From Burkholderia sp. 8Y (GTDB lineage Bacteria; Pseudomonadota; Gammaproteobacteria; Burkholderiales; Burkholderiaceae): 64,000 nucleotides of DNA. Shown here piece after piece: positions 56,676 to 64,000 of the stretch (the stretch's first letter is position 1; each line of letters begins with the position of its first letter). Made by a program: the position numbers and the translations under genes. The notes beneath the pieces are model-generated. The model ran no database searches. It was given only the letters and a program-made list of their open reading frames with translations, and was not told where the DNA came from. Where the stretch lies: the NCBI RefSeq assembly GCF_902506145.1, contig NZ_LR733520.1, forward strand, positions 1,313,975 through 1,377,974. The letters are read 5' to 3'.

Positions 56676-58403
56676 ATGGCTAAGCGCAAACGCTTCTTAT
56701 ATATTGAGCGGCCATTGAAGTATCCACTCCAGCTCGTGCCTTCATTCTGTCGTCTCTTCCTCGCCGATGCCTGTCGCCGCGCGTGCTGGGCGTCGCTCGT
56801 CGCCGCGCTCGCGCTGATGCCGCTCGCGTGCGCGCACGCGGCGGCCTACGTGACCCGGCATTGCGACGACCTCGCCGGCAAGACGGTGCCCGCGTCGATC
56901 ATCGGTCTGCCGACGCGCGGCGCGTTGATCGTCACGGCATCGGCCATCAAGGCGGCCGCGCCGGGTAATCGGAACGGCGAGTATTGCCGCGTCACCGGCC
57001 TGATCCGCGCCATTCAGGAGACGACGCCCGACATTCGCTTCGAAGTGAATCTGCCAAGCCGCTGGAACGGCCGCGCGCTGCAAATGGGCGGCGGCGGCTA
57101 TAACGGCGTGCTCGTTTCCGGCACGGAGCCGATGCCCTTCGCGCCCGACTCGACGCCGCTCGCACGCGGCTACGCGACCTTCGGCTCGGACTCCGGCCAT
57201 GTCGGCAACTCGGGCCGCGCGGATTTCGCGGTGAACGACGAAGCCATCGTCAATTTCGGCTTCGCGCATCTGAAGAAAACGCGCGATGTCGCGCTCGCGC
57301 TCATCGAAATGGGCTACGGGCGCATGCCCGACAAGATCTACTTCGCGGGCGGCTCGACCGGCGGACGCGAAGGCTTCACCGTCATCGAACGCTTTCCGGA
57401 CGACTACGACGGCGTGATCGCCAATGCGCCCGCGATCAACTTCTCGGGCGTGCGGCTGCTCGGCGTGAAAGTCGGGCAGGCGTCGTATGCGAAGCCGGGC
57501 GGCTTCGTCGGGCTGGCGCAGCAGCGGCGCGTGTACGAGACGGTGATACACGAATGCGACCGGCTCGACGGCTTGGCCGACGGCATCGTCGGCAACGTGG
57601 AAGCGTGCCGGCAGCTCGAACCGCAGATCGTAGCCTCCTTGCGCTGCGCGAACGGCCAACGTCCTTCGCTGCGCGACAGTTGCCTCTCCGATGCCCAGCT
57701 CGACACGCTCGAACTGCTGCGCGACGGCCTTTCGATGCGCTATCCGCTCGCCTACGGCGTCGCGGACTATCCCGGCTACAACGTGTTTCAGGGCGTGGAC
57801 TTCTCGGGCGTGCTCGGCTTGGGCGACTCGCCGACGCTCGTGAATCCGCCGACGTTCGCGGCCAACGGCTATCTCTTCGCTCAGGGCGACGCGTATATCC
57901 GCCACTTCGTCACGCGCGACGCGGCCTTCAGCGCGCTCTCCTTCGATCTCGACAACCCCGGCCGCTTCAGGCAGCGGCTCATGACGCTCGCATACACGGT
58001 CGGCGCGATGAATCCGGATTTTTCCGCATTCATCGCGCACGGCGGCAAGCTCGTCGCGATGCACGGCCTCGCCGACGAAGTCATCAGCCCGAACCAGACC
58101 ATCGCGTTTTATCGCGGGCTCGCGGAGCGTTATGGTCAGGAGACCGTCGATTCCTTCATGCGGCTCTACATGGTGCCCGGCTTCCAGCACGGCAACGGCG
58201 TGTTCATTCCCGCGTGGGACGAACTCGGCGCGCTCGACGAATGGGTGACGAACGGCGTGGCGCCGGAGACGCTCATCGGCACGGACATCGCGCCCGCCAC
58301 CAACGGGCGCACGCGTCCCATCTGCCGGTATCCCGGTTATCCGCGTTATATCGGCAAGGGAAGGGTGAACCTGGCGGCGAGCTTCCGTTGCGCCGCGCCG
58401 TGA
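56676..58403 (+). CDS. Tannase/feruloyl-esterase family hydrolase, exported
   Basis: Up to 575 residues. After an unusually long charged leader, a hydrophobic signal region (about residues 45-60, ending HAAA) suggests export. The catalytic nucleophile is in GGSTGGREGF. The conserved Asp lies in HGLADEVISP and the His in PGFQHGNG. Two cysteines of the family-specific CS-D-HC disulfide region are present (HCDDL, CDRLDG area). It should cleave gallate or hydroxycinnamate esters of plant material. Start uncertain: ATG 56676, or a later TTG/GTG (for example 56736) giving a normal-length signal peptide. Confidence 0.85.
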   Translation: MAKRKRFLYIERPLKYPLQLVPSFCRLFLADACRRACWASLVAALALMPLACAHAAAYVTRHCDDLAGKTVPASIIGLPTRGALIVTASAIKAAAPGNRNGEYCRVTGLIRAIQETTPDIRFEVNLPSRWNGRALQMGGGGYNGVLVSGTEPMPFAPDSTPLARGYATFGSDSGHVGNSGRADFAVNDEAIVNFGFAHLKKTRDVALALIEMGYGRMPDKIYFAGGSTGGREGFTVIERFPDDYDGVIANAPAINFSGVRLLGVKVGQASYAKPGGFVGLAQQRRVYETVIHECDRLDGLADGIVGNVEACRQLEPQIVASLRCANGQRPSLRDSCLSDAQLDTLELLRDGLSMRYPLAYGVADYPGYNVFQGVDFSGVLGLGDSPTLVNPPTFAANGYLFAQGDAYIRHFVTRDAAFSALSFDLDNPGRFRQRLMTLAYTVGAMNPDFSAFIAHGGKLVAMHGLADEVISPNQTIAFYRGLAERYGQETVDSFMRLYMVPGFQHGNGVFIPAWDELGALDEWVTNGVAPETLIGTDIAPATNGRTRPICRYPGYPRYIGKGRVNLAASFRCAAP

Positions 58404-58430
58404 GCGCGGCGGCGTTCGAAGCGCGTTCGC

Positions 58431-58606
58431 CGGCCTTGATTGTGCGCGGTCGAAGCGCGTTCAAAGGCCCTCCACAGCGTCTTCCAGCGCCTTCAATGCG
58501 CCTTCAAAACGCGTTCGCCGGCCTTGGTCGCGCGTTCGAAGCGCGTTTGCGAGCCTTCACAGCGTCTCCCAGCGCCTTCACTACACCCTCAGAACGCGTT
58601 CACCGC
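58431..58606. repeat. Two-copy 88-bp degenerate tandem repeat at the end of the DUF2917 gene
   Basis: Copy 1 (58431-58518) and copy 2 (58519-58606) both begin CGGCCTTG, and share GTCGAAGCGCGTT/TTCGAAGCGCGTT, CACAGCGTCT-CCAGCGCCTTCA and an A(A/G)AACGCGTTC ending. Copy 2 contains the live 3' end of the minus-strand DUF2917 gene; copy 1 is non-coding. A partial third copy may begin near 58410. It fills most of the 185-bp gap. Confidence 0.7.
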
Positions 58607-58966
58607 ACGCGGCAAGAAGCGAGCGAAAAAGCGCGACCACGCGGGCCTCGGCTGCTTCGCGCGATACGACGTCAGCGACACTTCGACGGCGCGCTCCGAC
58701 TCCGACGACAGCCACACGCGTTCGCCGCGCGTGAGACGCACGACATCGCCGGGCTCGAGCCAGTAGTCGTAGGAATCCTGATGACGCGTGAGCCATATCG
58801 AGGCGTCCGCGCGCAATTCGGCATCGCGCGAAAGCCGCCACGAGACCGTCTGATGTGCAAGCACCTCGACATACACGACCACGCGCGCACCCGACGCGTT
58901 GAGCGTGCCCGACGCGACGCCGTGGCGCGCGCCACGCCCTTCCAGCACTTGCGATAGCTCTTCCAT
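58589..58966 (-). CDS. DUF2917-family protein
   Basis: 125 residues, cytoplasmic, without signal peptide or TM segment. The cupin-like beta-sandwich DUF2917 pattern is clear: VSWRLSRDAELRADASIWLTRHQDSYDYWLEPGDVVRLTRGERVWLSSE. Function is unknown; members are common in Burkholderiaceae. GGAG stands seven bases before the ATG at 58966; the frame extends 18 codons upstream, but that start has no RBS. Its final codons are part of the tandem repeat described at 58431-58606. Confidence 0.85.
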   Translation of the reverse strand: MEELSQVLEGRGARHGVASGTLNASGARVVVYVEVLAHQTVSWRLSRDAELRADASIWLTRHQDSYDYWLEPGDVVRLTRGERVWLSSESERAVEVSLTSYRAKQPRPAWSRFFARFLPRAVNAF

Positions 58967-59033
58967 CCTCGCTCTCCTTGTGTGAGCAGAACTGTGAGCC
59001 GAAGACGGAAGGCCAGGCACGCATGAAACAAAA

Positions 59034-59059
59034 AAGGCCCCGTCTTGCGGCGGGGCCTT
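59034..59059 (-). terminator. Terminator of the glycoside-hydrolase-like lipoprotein gene
   Basis: A perfect 9-bp stem (AAGGCCCCG/CGGGGCCTT) followed on the minus strand by a T6 run. It lies 195 bp downstream of the lipoprotein stop, leaving an unusually long 3' UTR, and 68 bp upstream of the DUF2917 start. Confidence 0.8.
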
Positions 59060-59254
59060 CGGAATCGACTTGCTTGCCTGTCTCGCTAGCGCACGCGTTC
59101 TCCCGATGACCCGCCGATGATGGCGTTCACTGGGTTTTTAATCGCGGCGATGGCGAGGAGAAGGATTGCGTGCATGAAACGCAGTATCGATGCGAACGCG
59201 CGGCGCTGTCAATATCGAGACAGCGGGCGCATTCGCATTTTCACTGCGCGGACG

Positions 59255-61183
59255 TCACATGCCCGTGTAACCCTGCGGCTTCGTCGCGTTCTTCTTCGCG
59301 ACATCCGCGTTCGTCGAAACGACGTATTGCGGCGATTCCGTGAGCGTGAGCGTCACCACGCCGTTCGTGTACGGCGCGCTCGACACATTGCCCATCGCAT
59401 CGATCAGCTTGACCGTGCCGCTCGTGCCGGCTGCATCGACATTGAGCTTGTAGGCCGTGCTGTACGTCGTGCTGAACGTGCCGTTTGACGCCGGCCACAC
59501 GGCGTTGTTGTGCGTCCAGAGCGCGGTAATGACCTTGCCGTTGCCGAGTTGCTGGAACGCGTAGGCGTAGACGCCCGAGGGCAGGTTGTTCACGGGACCG
59601 AGCGTGGTGGTGCCGTCGAGCACGCGGGTCATCGCGGCGACTTCCATCGCGGCCGGCTTCGGGCTGATGTTCCCCGTGCCGAACTCGGCCTGCGGATGGT
59701 CGAGGTCGAAGAACGTGCCGTAGCCCGGCTCGCCGGGGAAGTCCGGCCCGAAGAACACGTAGGTCTGATCCGCGCCTTCGCCGAGCAGGATGATATGCGC
59801 GCGCGCGACCACCGCGCCGTGCGCGAACAGGATGTTCGGCGACGGATAGTTCGGACCGTAGTTCGCGCCGAGGTCATAGCTGATGCCCGTCTCGGTGACG
59901 AAGAGCTTCATGTTCGGCTTGTAGTCCTTCGTCATTTCCGCGCGCAGATTGCGCATCTCGTTGAGCAGCGAGTTCGCGGCATCGGCGGGATCCGCGTCCG
60001 TGTGATGGCGCTCCGGCGGATGCGACGGCGACGTGCCCGCGTCGTAATAGCCATGCGTCGCGATGCCGTCGAGATACTGCGCGAGGCCGAGCGGCGCGAG
60101 GCGCTTCAGGCGATCCGTGGTCAGCGACGGGAACGGCTCCGCCGGTCCCATGACGACCGCGTGCGGGTCCTTCGAATGCAGGCCCTGATACGCCGCCTTG
60201 TAGAGCGCGACGAAGTTCACGTCCGAGTCCTTCCACTGGACGACCGGCTCCCACGTGACCTGATAGTAGTTCGCCGACATCGTCGGGAAATACCGTGCGC
60301 GGATCGCCTCGGTTTCCTGGCCGACGCGGCCCATGTAGTTCGCGTAGTACGTCAGGTCGTTCGGAATATAGCTGTAGTCGGGGTTCAGACCGTGCGCGCT
60401 CGCGCCGCCGGGAAGCCCGTCCAGGCGCACGAGCCGCATGATCTTGCCGGACGTGTAGAACGGGTCGAGGTTGTTCGCGTTCGGGTTGAACGTGAAGCGG
60501 CCGTTCGGCTCCATGACGGACATCTGGCGGTCGTCGATGGTCGACGAAATGCCGAGCGCGTCGAGCATCGTGCTGTTGCCGTTGAAGCCCTGCATGCCGA
60601 AGCGATGCTGCTCCTGCTTCGTGTACGTGACGGCGGGAATCACGCCGCCGAGGTTCGGAATGACGCCGAACGTGGCGATGCCGTTCGGGCGCGTGCCGGC
60701 GGTCTGCACTTGCCCGCCGTGATTGGCGAGTGTCGCGGACACGGCGAAATAGCCGGCGAGCGTCGACGAGCAGGTGAGCGTGGTCTTGGTGGCCGCCGCG
60801 GGGGCCCCGAAGCTGCCGGTCGCGACGGTCTTGCCGAGCGCATCGGCAATCGCCCATTTGAGCGTGTCGGCGGAACCGGGGCGCGTCGTGATCGCCACCT
60901 GGAATTTCGAGCCGGCGGGGAACATGCGCGAGCCGTCGCTGCTCGGCGTATCCGCCGTGATTTGCCCGCTGCCGCCCGATGCCGCCGCTGCCGTGGGCGT
61001 GCCGCATGTCATCGCAAGGCCCGTCGCCGCCTTCGCGACGGCGTTCGTGTCGGCGGCTGTGGAGCCGTCTGTCGTTGCGTTGGCCGCGTTCGTGACGGAC
61101 GCGGGCGAGGAGGCGTCGTCGCTGCCGCCGCAGCCGGCGAGAGCGAGAACGAGCGTCGGAAGCAGGAAAGTATTCTTCTTCAT
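59255..61183 (-). CDS. Putative glycoside hydrolase lipoprotein (clan GH-A-like)
   Basis: 642 residues. A lipoprotein signal peptide ends in LALAGC at residues 14-19 (Cys19 lipidated). An Ala/Ser/Thr-rich linker and an Ig-like region (to about 200) follow, then a TIM-barrel-like catalytic region. The acid/base candidate is the Glu in VTWEPVVQWK, resembling the clan A NEP motif. The nucleophile candidate is the Glu in LFVTETGIS. Further markers are THGYYDAG and EMTKDYKPNMKLFVTE. A C-terminal beta-sandwich ends the protein. Likely a cell-surface beta-glycosidase of GH39/GH5-type ancestry; family and substrate not assigned. Confidence 0.7.
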   Translation of the reverse strand: MKKNTFLLPTLVLALAGCGGSDDASSPASVTNAANATTDGSTAADTNAVAKAATGLAMTCGTPTAAAASGGSGQITADTPSSDGSRMFPAGSKFQVAITTRPGSADTLKWAIADALGKTVATGSFGAPAAATKTTLTCSSTLAGYFAVSATLANHGGQVQTAGTRPNGIATFGVIPNLGGVIPAVTYTKQEQHRFGMQGFNGNSTMLDALGISSTIDDRQMSVMEPNGRFTFNPNANNLDPFYTSGKIMRLVRLDGLPGGASAHGLNPDYSYIPNDLTYYANYMGRVGQETEAIRARYFPTMSANYYQVTWEPVVQWKDSDVNFVALYKAAYQGLHSKDPHAVVMGPAEPFPSLTTDRLKRLAPLGLAQYLDGIATHGYYDAGTSPSHPPERHHTDADPADAANSLLNEMRNLRAEMTKDYKPNMKLFVTETGISYDLGANYGPNYPSPNILFAHGAVVARAHIILLGEGADQTYVFFGPDFPGEPGYGTFFDLDHPQAEFGTGNISPKPAAMEVAAMTRVLDGTTTLGPVNNLPSGVYAYAFQQLGNGKVITALWTHNNAVWPASNGTFSTTYSTAYKLNVDAAGTSGTVKLIDAMGNVSSAPYTNGVVTLTLTESPQYVVSTNADVAKKNATKPQGYTGM

Positions 61184-61611
61184 GGATTCATATGCATGGA
61201 CCGGACGCGCAAAGGCAACCGGCGACGCCTTCGGCATCGGGTTCGGGACGGGCAGGGGAACCGGGCCGCTCGTCTCTTTCGGCCCGAGAGCCGAACTTCG
61301 AAGAGACAAACGATTGCGCCGTCGTTCAGGACAAGCGGACGCGCGGCGGTGGCCACCGCCATCACGACGCCCAAGTGAGGGCAAGCGACGTCGAACGGCC
61401 GCGCGCGGTAGTAATTGCTGACCCGCGCACCGCGACCAGACGACGGAGGCAAATGCTACGGCATAAATCAGACAATGGCACGCAACGGCTCGTAACGGCT
61501 TGTAACATACTACAAATACCCTCTTTCTTCACATTAATCGGCAGCCTTGCGGGTTGCCGTCCGGGCGGCGCCGGTTTAACTTGTGGTCACTTGACTTTCG
61601 AGGAGACCGCC
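61184..61611. other. Divergent intergenic region: GH-like lipoprotein | YCII protein
   Basis: 428 bp without a credible gene. Its right part (about 61455-61550) is markedly AT-richer. It contains two 10-bp tandem repeats AACGGCT-GT (61484-61503) and an inverted repeat TTGTA-N6-TACAA (61500-61515), probably regulator sites for one or both divergent genes. A short minus-strand frame in the left part has no RBS and was not called. Confidence 0.55.
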
Positions 61612-61965
61612 GTGGCTTTTCTGTTGCTCATCGTGGAACCCGTCGGGCAGCGCGCGCAGCGCACGGCGGAGGAAGGACAGGAGGCGTATCGGCAGATGGT
61701 CGAGTTCGCCGACCAGCTGAAAGCGCGCGGCGTCCTGCGCGCGTGCGAGTCGCTGACATCGCTCGCGGATGCGTCGCGCGTGTCGACCGTGAAAGGCGAC
61801 GCGCGCATCATCGACGGACCCTTCGCGGAAGCGAAGGAAATGATCGGCGGCTTTTTCCTGCTCGATTGCGAGACGCACGCCGAAGCGGTGAGCATCGCGG
61901 CGCAATGCCCGGCGGCGGCCTGGTGCACGGTCGAAGTTCGCAAGCTCGGGCCGTGTTATCTGTGA
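61612..61965 (+). CDS. YCII/DGPF-domain protein
   Basis: 117 residues of the YCII fold with the DGPF motif (RIIDGPFAEAKEMIGGFFLLD). GTG start with GGAG seven bases upstream. DGPF proteins are ferredoxin-like barrels almost always genetically linked to ECF42-type sigma factors, as here. Their biochemical role is unknown, though they are believed to act together with the sigma factor's tail domain or as its regulon. Confidence 0.9.
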   Translation: MAFLLLIVEPVGQRAQRTAEEGQEAYRQMVEFADQLKARGVLRACESLTSLADASRVSTVKGDARIIDGPFAEAKEMIGGFFLLDCETHAEAVSIAAQCPAAAWCTVEVRKLGPCYL

Positions 61966-61970
61966 CGCCG

Positions 61971-61997
61971 TGTCGATTTCCGCGTCGCTCGATCGTC
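61971..61997 (+). promoter_or_regulatory. Candidate ECF42-type promoter
   Basis: TGTCGA (61971-61976), a 17-bp spacer and CGTC (61994-61997), between the YCII and VOC genes. TGTCGA with a CG(A/T)C -10 is the reported ECF42 target consensus, as far as I recall it. It would place the VOC and sigma genes under autoregulation. Confidence 0.4.
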
Positions 61998-62034
61998 GTC
62001 TGAAAAGCAACCAATCCAAACGGAGCCCCGCGCC

Positions 62035-62433
62035 ATGCACAGGCAGATTTTCGTGAACCTGGCGGTTCGCGACCTCAAGCAATCGATGACGTTCTTCAAG
62101 GCGCTCGGCCTTCACTTCAATCCGGCTTTCACGAACGACGCCGCCGCATGCCTCATCCTCGGCGAGAACATTTACGCGATGCTCCTCACCGAGCCGTTCT
62201 TCAAGACCTTCACCGACAAGACGCTCGTCGATGCCCGCGAAAGCGTGGAGGCGCTGCTGTGCCTGTCGTGCGAGAGCAGGGCGGAAGTGGACGAACTCAT
62301 CGCGAAAGCCGTGGCCGCGGGCGGGCGCACGCCGCGACCGCCGCAGGACCACGGCGCCATGTACGGCCATGCGTTCGAGGATCTCGACGGCCACATGTGG
62401 GAACTCGTGCACATGGACCCGGAAGCGGCGTGA
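62035..62433 (+). CDS. VOC-superfamily (glyoxalase/bleomycin-resistance-like) protein
   Basis: 132 residues built of two beta-alpha-beta-beta-beta modules. VNLAVRDLKQSMTFFKALGLHFNPAF is a typical first module; the second ends GHAFEDLDGHMWELVHMDPEA. The two metal-ligand positions (His or Glu) of glyoxalases are only partly kept. Function unknown; it is often found with YCII and ECF42 genes. Its stop codon overlaps the sigma-factor GTG. Confidence 0.9.
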   Translation: MHRQIFVNLAVRDLKQSMTFFKALGLHFNPAFTNDAAACLILGENIYAMLLTEPFFKTFTDKTLVDARESVEALLCLSCESRAEVDELIAKAVAAGGRTPRPPQDHGAMYGHAFEDLDGHMWELVHMDPEAA

Positions 62434-63719
62434 GCGCGTCGTCGGACGAGCGCGAAGCAGCGACACGGCGGACCATCGACGCAATCTGGCGGATGGAATC
62501 GGCGAAAGTGATTGCGAGCGTGGCGCGTGTCGTGCATGACGTCGCGCTCGCAGAAGAGCTGGCGCAGGACGCGTTCGTCGCGGCGCTCGAGCACTGGAGC
62601 CGCGCGGGCACGCCCGAGAAACCGGGAGCGTGGCTCATGACGACTGCGAAGAACAAGGCGCTCGACCGCCTGCGTCAGCACGCGCTGCACGCGCGCAAGC
62701 ACGAGGAACTCGGCCGCGATCTGGACGCGCAGGAAATGCACGTCACGCCCGATTTCGTCGATGCGCTCGATGCCGCCCGCGAAGACGACATCGGCGATGA
62801 TCTGCTTCGGCTCGTGTTCACGGCATGCCATCCGGTGCTGTCGCTCGATGCGCGCGTCGCGCTGACCTTGCGGCTGCTCGGCGGCCTGACGACCGACGAG
62901 ATCGCGCGCGCCTTTCTCGCGCCGGAACCGACCATCGCACAGCGCATCGTGCGGGCGAAACGCGCGCTGTCGGCGGCCCGCGTGCCGTTCGAGGTGCCGA
63001 AGGGCGACGAACGCACGGCGCGGCTGACATCCGTGCTCGAAGTCATCTATTTGATTTTCAACGAAGGCTACTCGGCGACCGCCGGCGACGACTGGATGCG
63101 TCCCGCCCTCTGCGAGGACGCGTTGCGGCTCGGGCGCATCCTTGCCGAGTTGATGCCGCTGGAAAGCGAGGTGCACGGGCTCGTCGCGCTGATGGAGATT
63201 CAGGCGTCGCGCACTAGGGCGCGGGTGGACCGGGAAGGCCGTCCCGTGCTGTTGCCGGATCAGGACCGCAGCCGATGGGACCCGTTGCTGATTCAACGCG
63301 GGTTCGCGGCGCTGCGGCGTTCGGAGGCGTTGGGCGGTGCGCGCGGCGTGTATGCGTTGCAGGCGGCGCTCGCAGCGTGCCACGCGCGGGCGCCGAGCGC
63401 CGCCGACACCGACTGGCCGATGATCGTCTCGCTCTACGATGCGCTGATGAAGGTCGCGCCGACGCCGGTGGTCGAGCTCAATCGCGCGGTCGCGGTGAGC
63501 ATGGCGTCCGGGCCGGAAGCGGCGCTCGCGATCGTGGACCGGCTACGGGATGAGGCCGCGCTGAAGCGCTATCACTGGCTGCCGGGCGTGCGGGCGGATT
63601 TGCTCGCGCGGCTCGGGCGCGTGGATGAGGCGCGGGAGGAGTTCGCGCGGGCGGCGGAATTGGCGAGGAATGCGCGGGAGCGGGAGTTTTTGTTGCGGCG
63701 GGGTCGGGAGGTTGGTTAG
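62430..63719 (+). CDS. ECF42-type RNA polymerase sigma factor with C-terminal extension
   Basis: 429 residues. Sigma region 2 (residues about 12-80, with DVALAEELAQDAFVAALEHW and MTTAKNKALDRLRQH) and region 4 (about 125-180, LLGGLTTDEIARAFLAPEPTIAQRIVRAKRAL) are followed by a 230-residue tail containing DUF6596 and TPR-like helices (PTPVVELNRAVAVSMASGPEAALAIVD). That tail is diagnostic of ECF42, which lacks an anti-sigma factor and is thought to be controlled by its own tail. GTG overlaps the VOC stop by four bases (GTGA). An IS begins a few bases after the stop; the length is normal, so the gene appears intact. Confidence 0.93.
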   Translation: MSASSDEREAATRRTIDAIWRMESAKVIASVARVVHDVALAEELAQDAFVAALEHWSRAGTPEKPGAWLMTTAKNKALDRLRQHALHARKHEELGRDLDAQEMHVTPDFVDALDAAREDDIGDDLLRLVFTACHPVLSLDARVALTLRLLGGLTTDEIARAFLAPEPTIAQRIVRAKRALSAARVPFEVPKGDERTARLTSVLEVIYLIFNEGYSATAGDDWMRPALCEDALRLGRILAELMPLESEVHGLVALMEIQASRTRARVDREGRPVLLPDQDRSRWDPLLIQRGFAALRRSEALGGARGVYALQAALAACHARAPSAADTDWPMIVSLYDALMKVAPTPVVELNRAVAVSMASGPEAALAIVDRLRDEAALKRYHWLPGVRADLLARLGRVDEAREEFARAAELARNAREREFLLRRGREVG

Positions 63720-63733
63720 GCCGCTGATGTCGT

Positions 63734-63751
63734 TTATGTCATTTGACATAA
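63734..63751. repeat. Perfect palindrome in the IS left end
   Basis: Eight-bp arms TTATGTCA/TGACATAA separated by TT, 15 bp past the sigma stop codon, in AT-rich DNA. A likely protein-binding site of the IS or of a host regulator. Confidence 0.6.
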
Positions 63752-63873
63752 GAAAAATTAGCGCATTTTTGTGATGTAGCGGCTATATCCTAATGTCGTG
63801 TTCTGGCTATTTACAGATGTCGGGTTTCAACCGGTGGCAAGCTGGCAGTTGGTCATCCAGCGGGAGCTCAGCC

Positions 63874-64000
63874 ATGTCACCGAACCCACCTGTGAGCTTG
63901 ACCATGCGCGAATGGGACAGACTGAAGGTTATCGAAGCGCTTGTCGAGACGGGTTTGAAGCCCGGACGCGCCGCTGAGCGCTTGGGTCTGACGGTACCCC
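63874..64000 (+). CDS. ISNCY-type transposase, 5' end
   Basis: First 42 codons of a transposase truncated by the window edge. The reading MREWDRLKVIEALVETGLKPGRAAERLGLT is the characteristic N-terminal helix-turn-helix of the ISNCY/IS1202-like transposases (usual form TMRELDRLKVI...LKPxxAAxRLxLT). GGGAG lies eight bases before the ATG at 63874. Confidence 0.8.
   Translation, partial: MSPNPPVSLTMREWDRLKVIEALVETGLKPGRAAERLGLTVP

Larger units (their letters stand above)
63728..64000 (+). mobile_element. Insertion sequence, left end (ISNCY/IS1202-like), partial
   Basis: Base composition drops sharply to AT-rich directly after the sigma gene, and a transposase-like frame starts at 63874. The left end contains a perfect palindrome TTATGTCA-TT-TGACATAA (63734-63751) and several ATGTCG words (63727, 63799, 63825) that may be subterminal transposase sites. 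The exact outer boundary cannot be fixed without the right end; TGTCG at 63728 is a guess. Confidence 0.7.

Noticed and set aside
59510..61378. A 622-codon plus-strand frame opposite the lipoprotein gene
   Set aside because: Antisense shadow; the minus-strand protein has a lipobox, conserved motifs and correct codon bias.
61180..61452. Ninety-codon minus-strand frame upstream of the lipoprotein gene
   Set aside because: No RBS, Arg-rich, and partly overlaps the lipoprotein start; more likely leader DNA.

Overview
This is a 64 kb stretch of high-GC chromosomal DNA from a beta-proteobacterium, most likely Burkholderiaceae of the Caballeronia/Paraburkholderia type. The evidence is the pronounced G/C bias at third codon positions, the roughly 1,345-residue single-chain PurL, and the gene order ygfZ | mltG-tmk-holB-GNAT-tatD. 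The prkA-yeaH-spoVR stress operon and a chemoreceptor ending in a Burkholderia-type DWETF tether also fit. No rRNA, tRNA or CRISPR array was seen. Most of the window looks like ordinary core chromosome. The clearest mobile DNA is an insertion sequence entering at the right edge.

Layout. 0-13.7 kb: a YbbA-type ABC ATPase tail, pgi, a bifunctional NAD(P)HX repair enzyme, a DadA-like oxidase and purL. A minus-strand run then follows with a periplasmic parvulin, bolA, yciB, msrB and selO. 13.7-22.1 kb: a plus-strand run that looks like an acyl-CoA/carbonyl catabolic cluster (acyl-CoA ligase, FadJ-type bifunctional protein, nicotinamidase, Dabb protein, PaaI-type thioesterase, MDR reductase, SDR, GDXG-type esterase). 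22.1-25.5 kb: the most unusual DNA in the window. A decayed threefold tandem duplication lies at the junction of two convergent genes. After the NRDE/TANGO2-ygfZ pair comes a long degenerate array of about 140 bp units alternating in two types (A-B-A-B-A), and then a tiny secreted Gly/Ser-rich protein gene.

25.7-36.4 kb: the mltG-tmk-holB-GNAT-tatD block, an exported ankyrin protein, a Rap1a/Tai-like protein, trehalose-6-phosphate synthase with a GT4 glycosyltransferase, and several small envelope or stress genes (YSC84 lipoprotein, PsiF-repeat protein, a two-TM membrane protein). 36.6-42.6 kb: a complete ribose-type ABC operon with its LacI regulator and ribokinase. 42.8-45.4 kb: a chemoreceptor with a sigma-28-like promoter, and a hydratase. 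45.4-50.7 kb: prkA-yeaH-spoVR behind an unusually repeat-rich leader.

50.8-61.2 kb: an AI-2E-family transporter, RarD, an aldo/keto reductase, a divergent MFS pump and LysR regulator, a tannase-family esterase, a DUF2917 protein and a glycoside-hydrolase-like lipoprotein. Degenerate short repeats lie between several of these. 61.6-63.7 kb: a YCII/DGPF protein, a VOC protein and an ECF42-type sigma factor overlapping in one operon. An IS element follows a few bases after the sigma stop codon.

The strongest candidate novelty is a recurring structure, not a recognised gene system. At two gene junctions (about 22.0-22.4 and 58.4-58.6 kb) a gene end plus its intergenic DNA has been tandemly duplicated and left to decay. 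At 24.3-25.0 kb a higher-order two-type array fills an otherwise gene-free kilobase.
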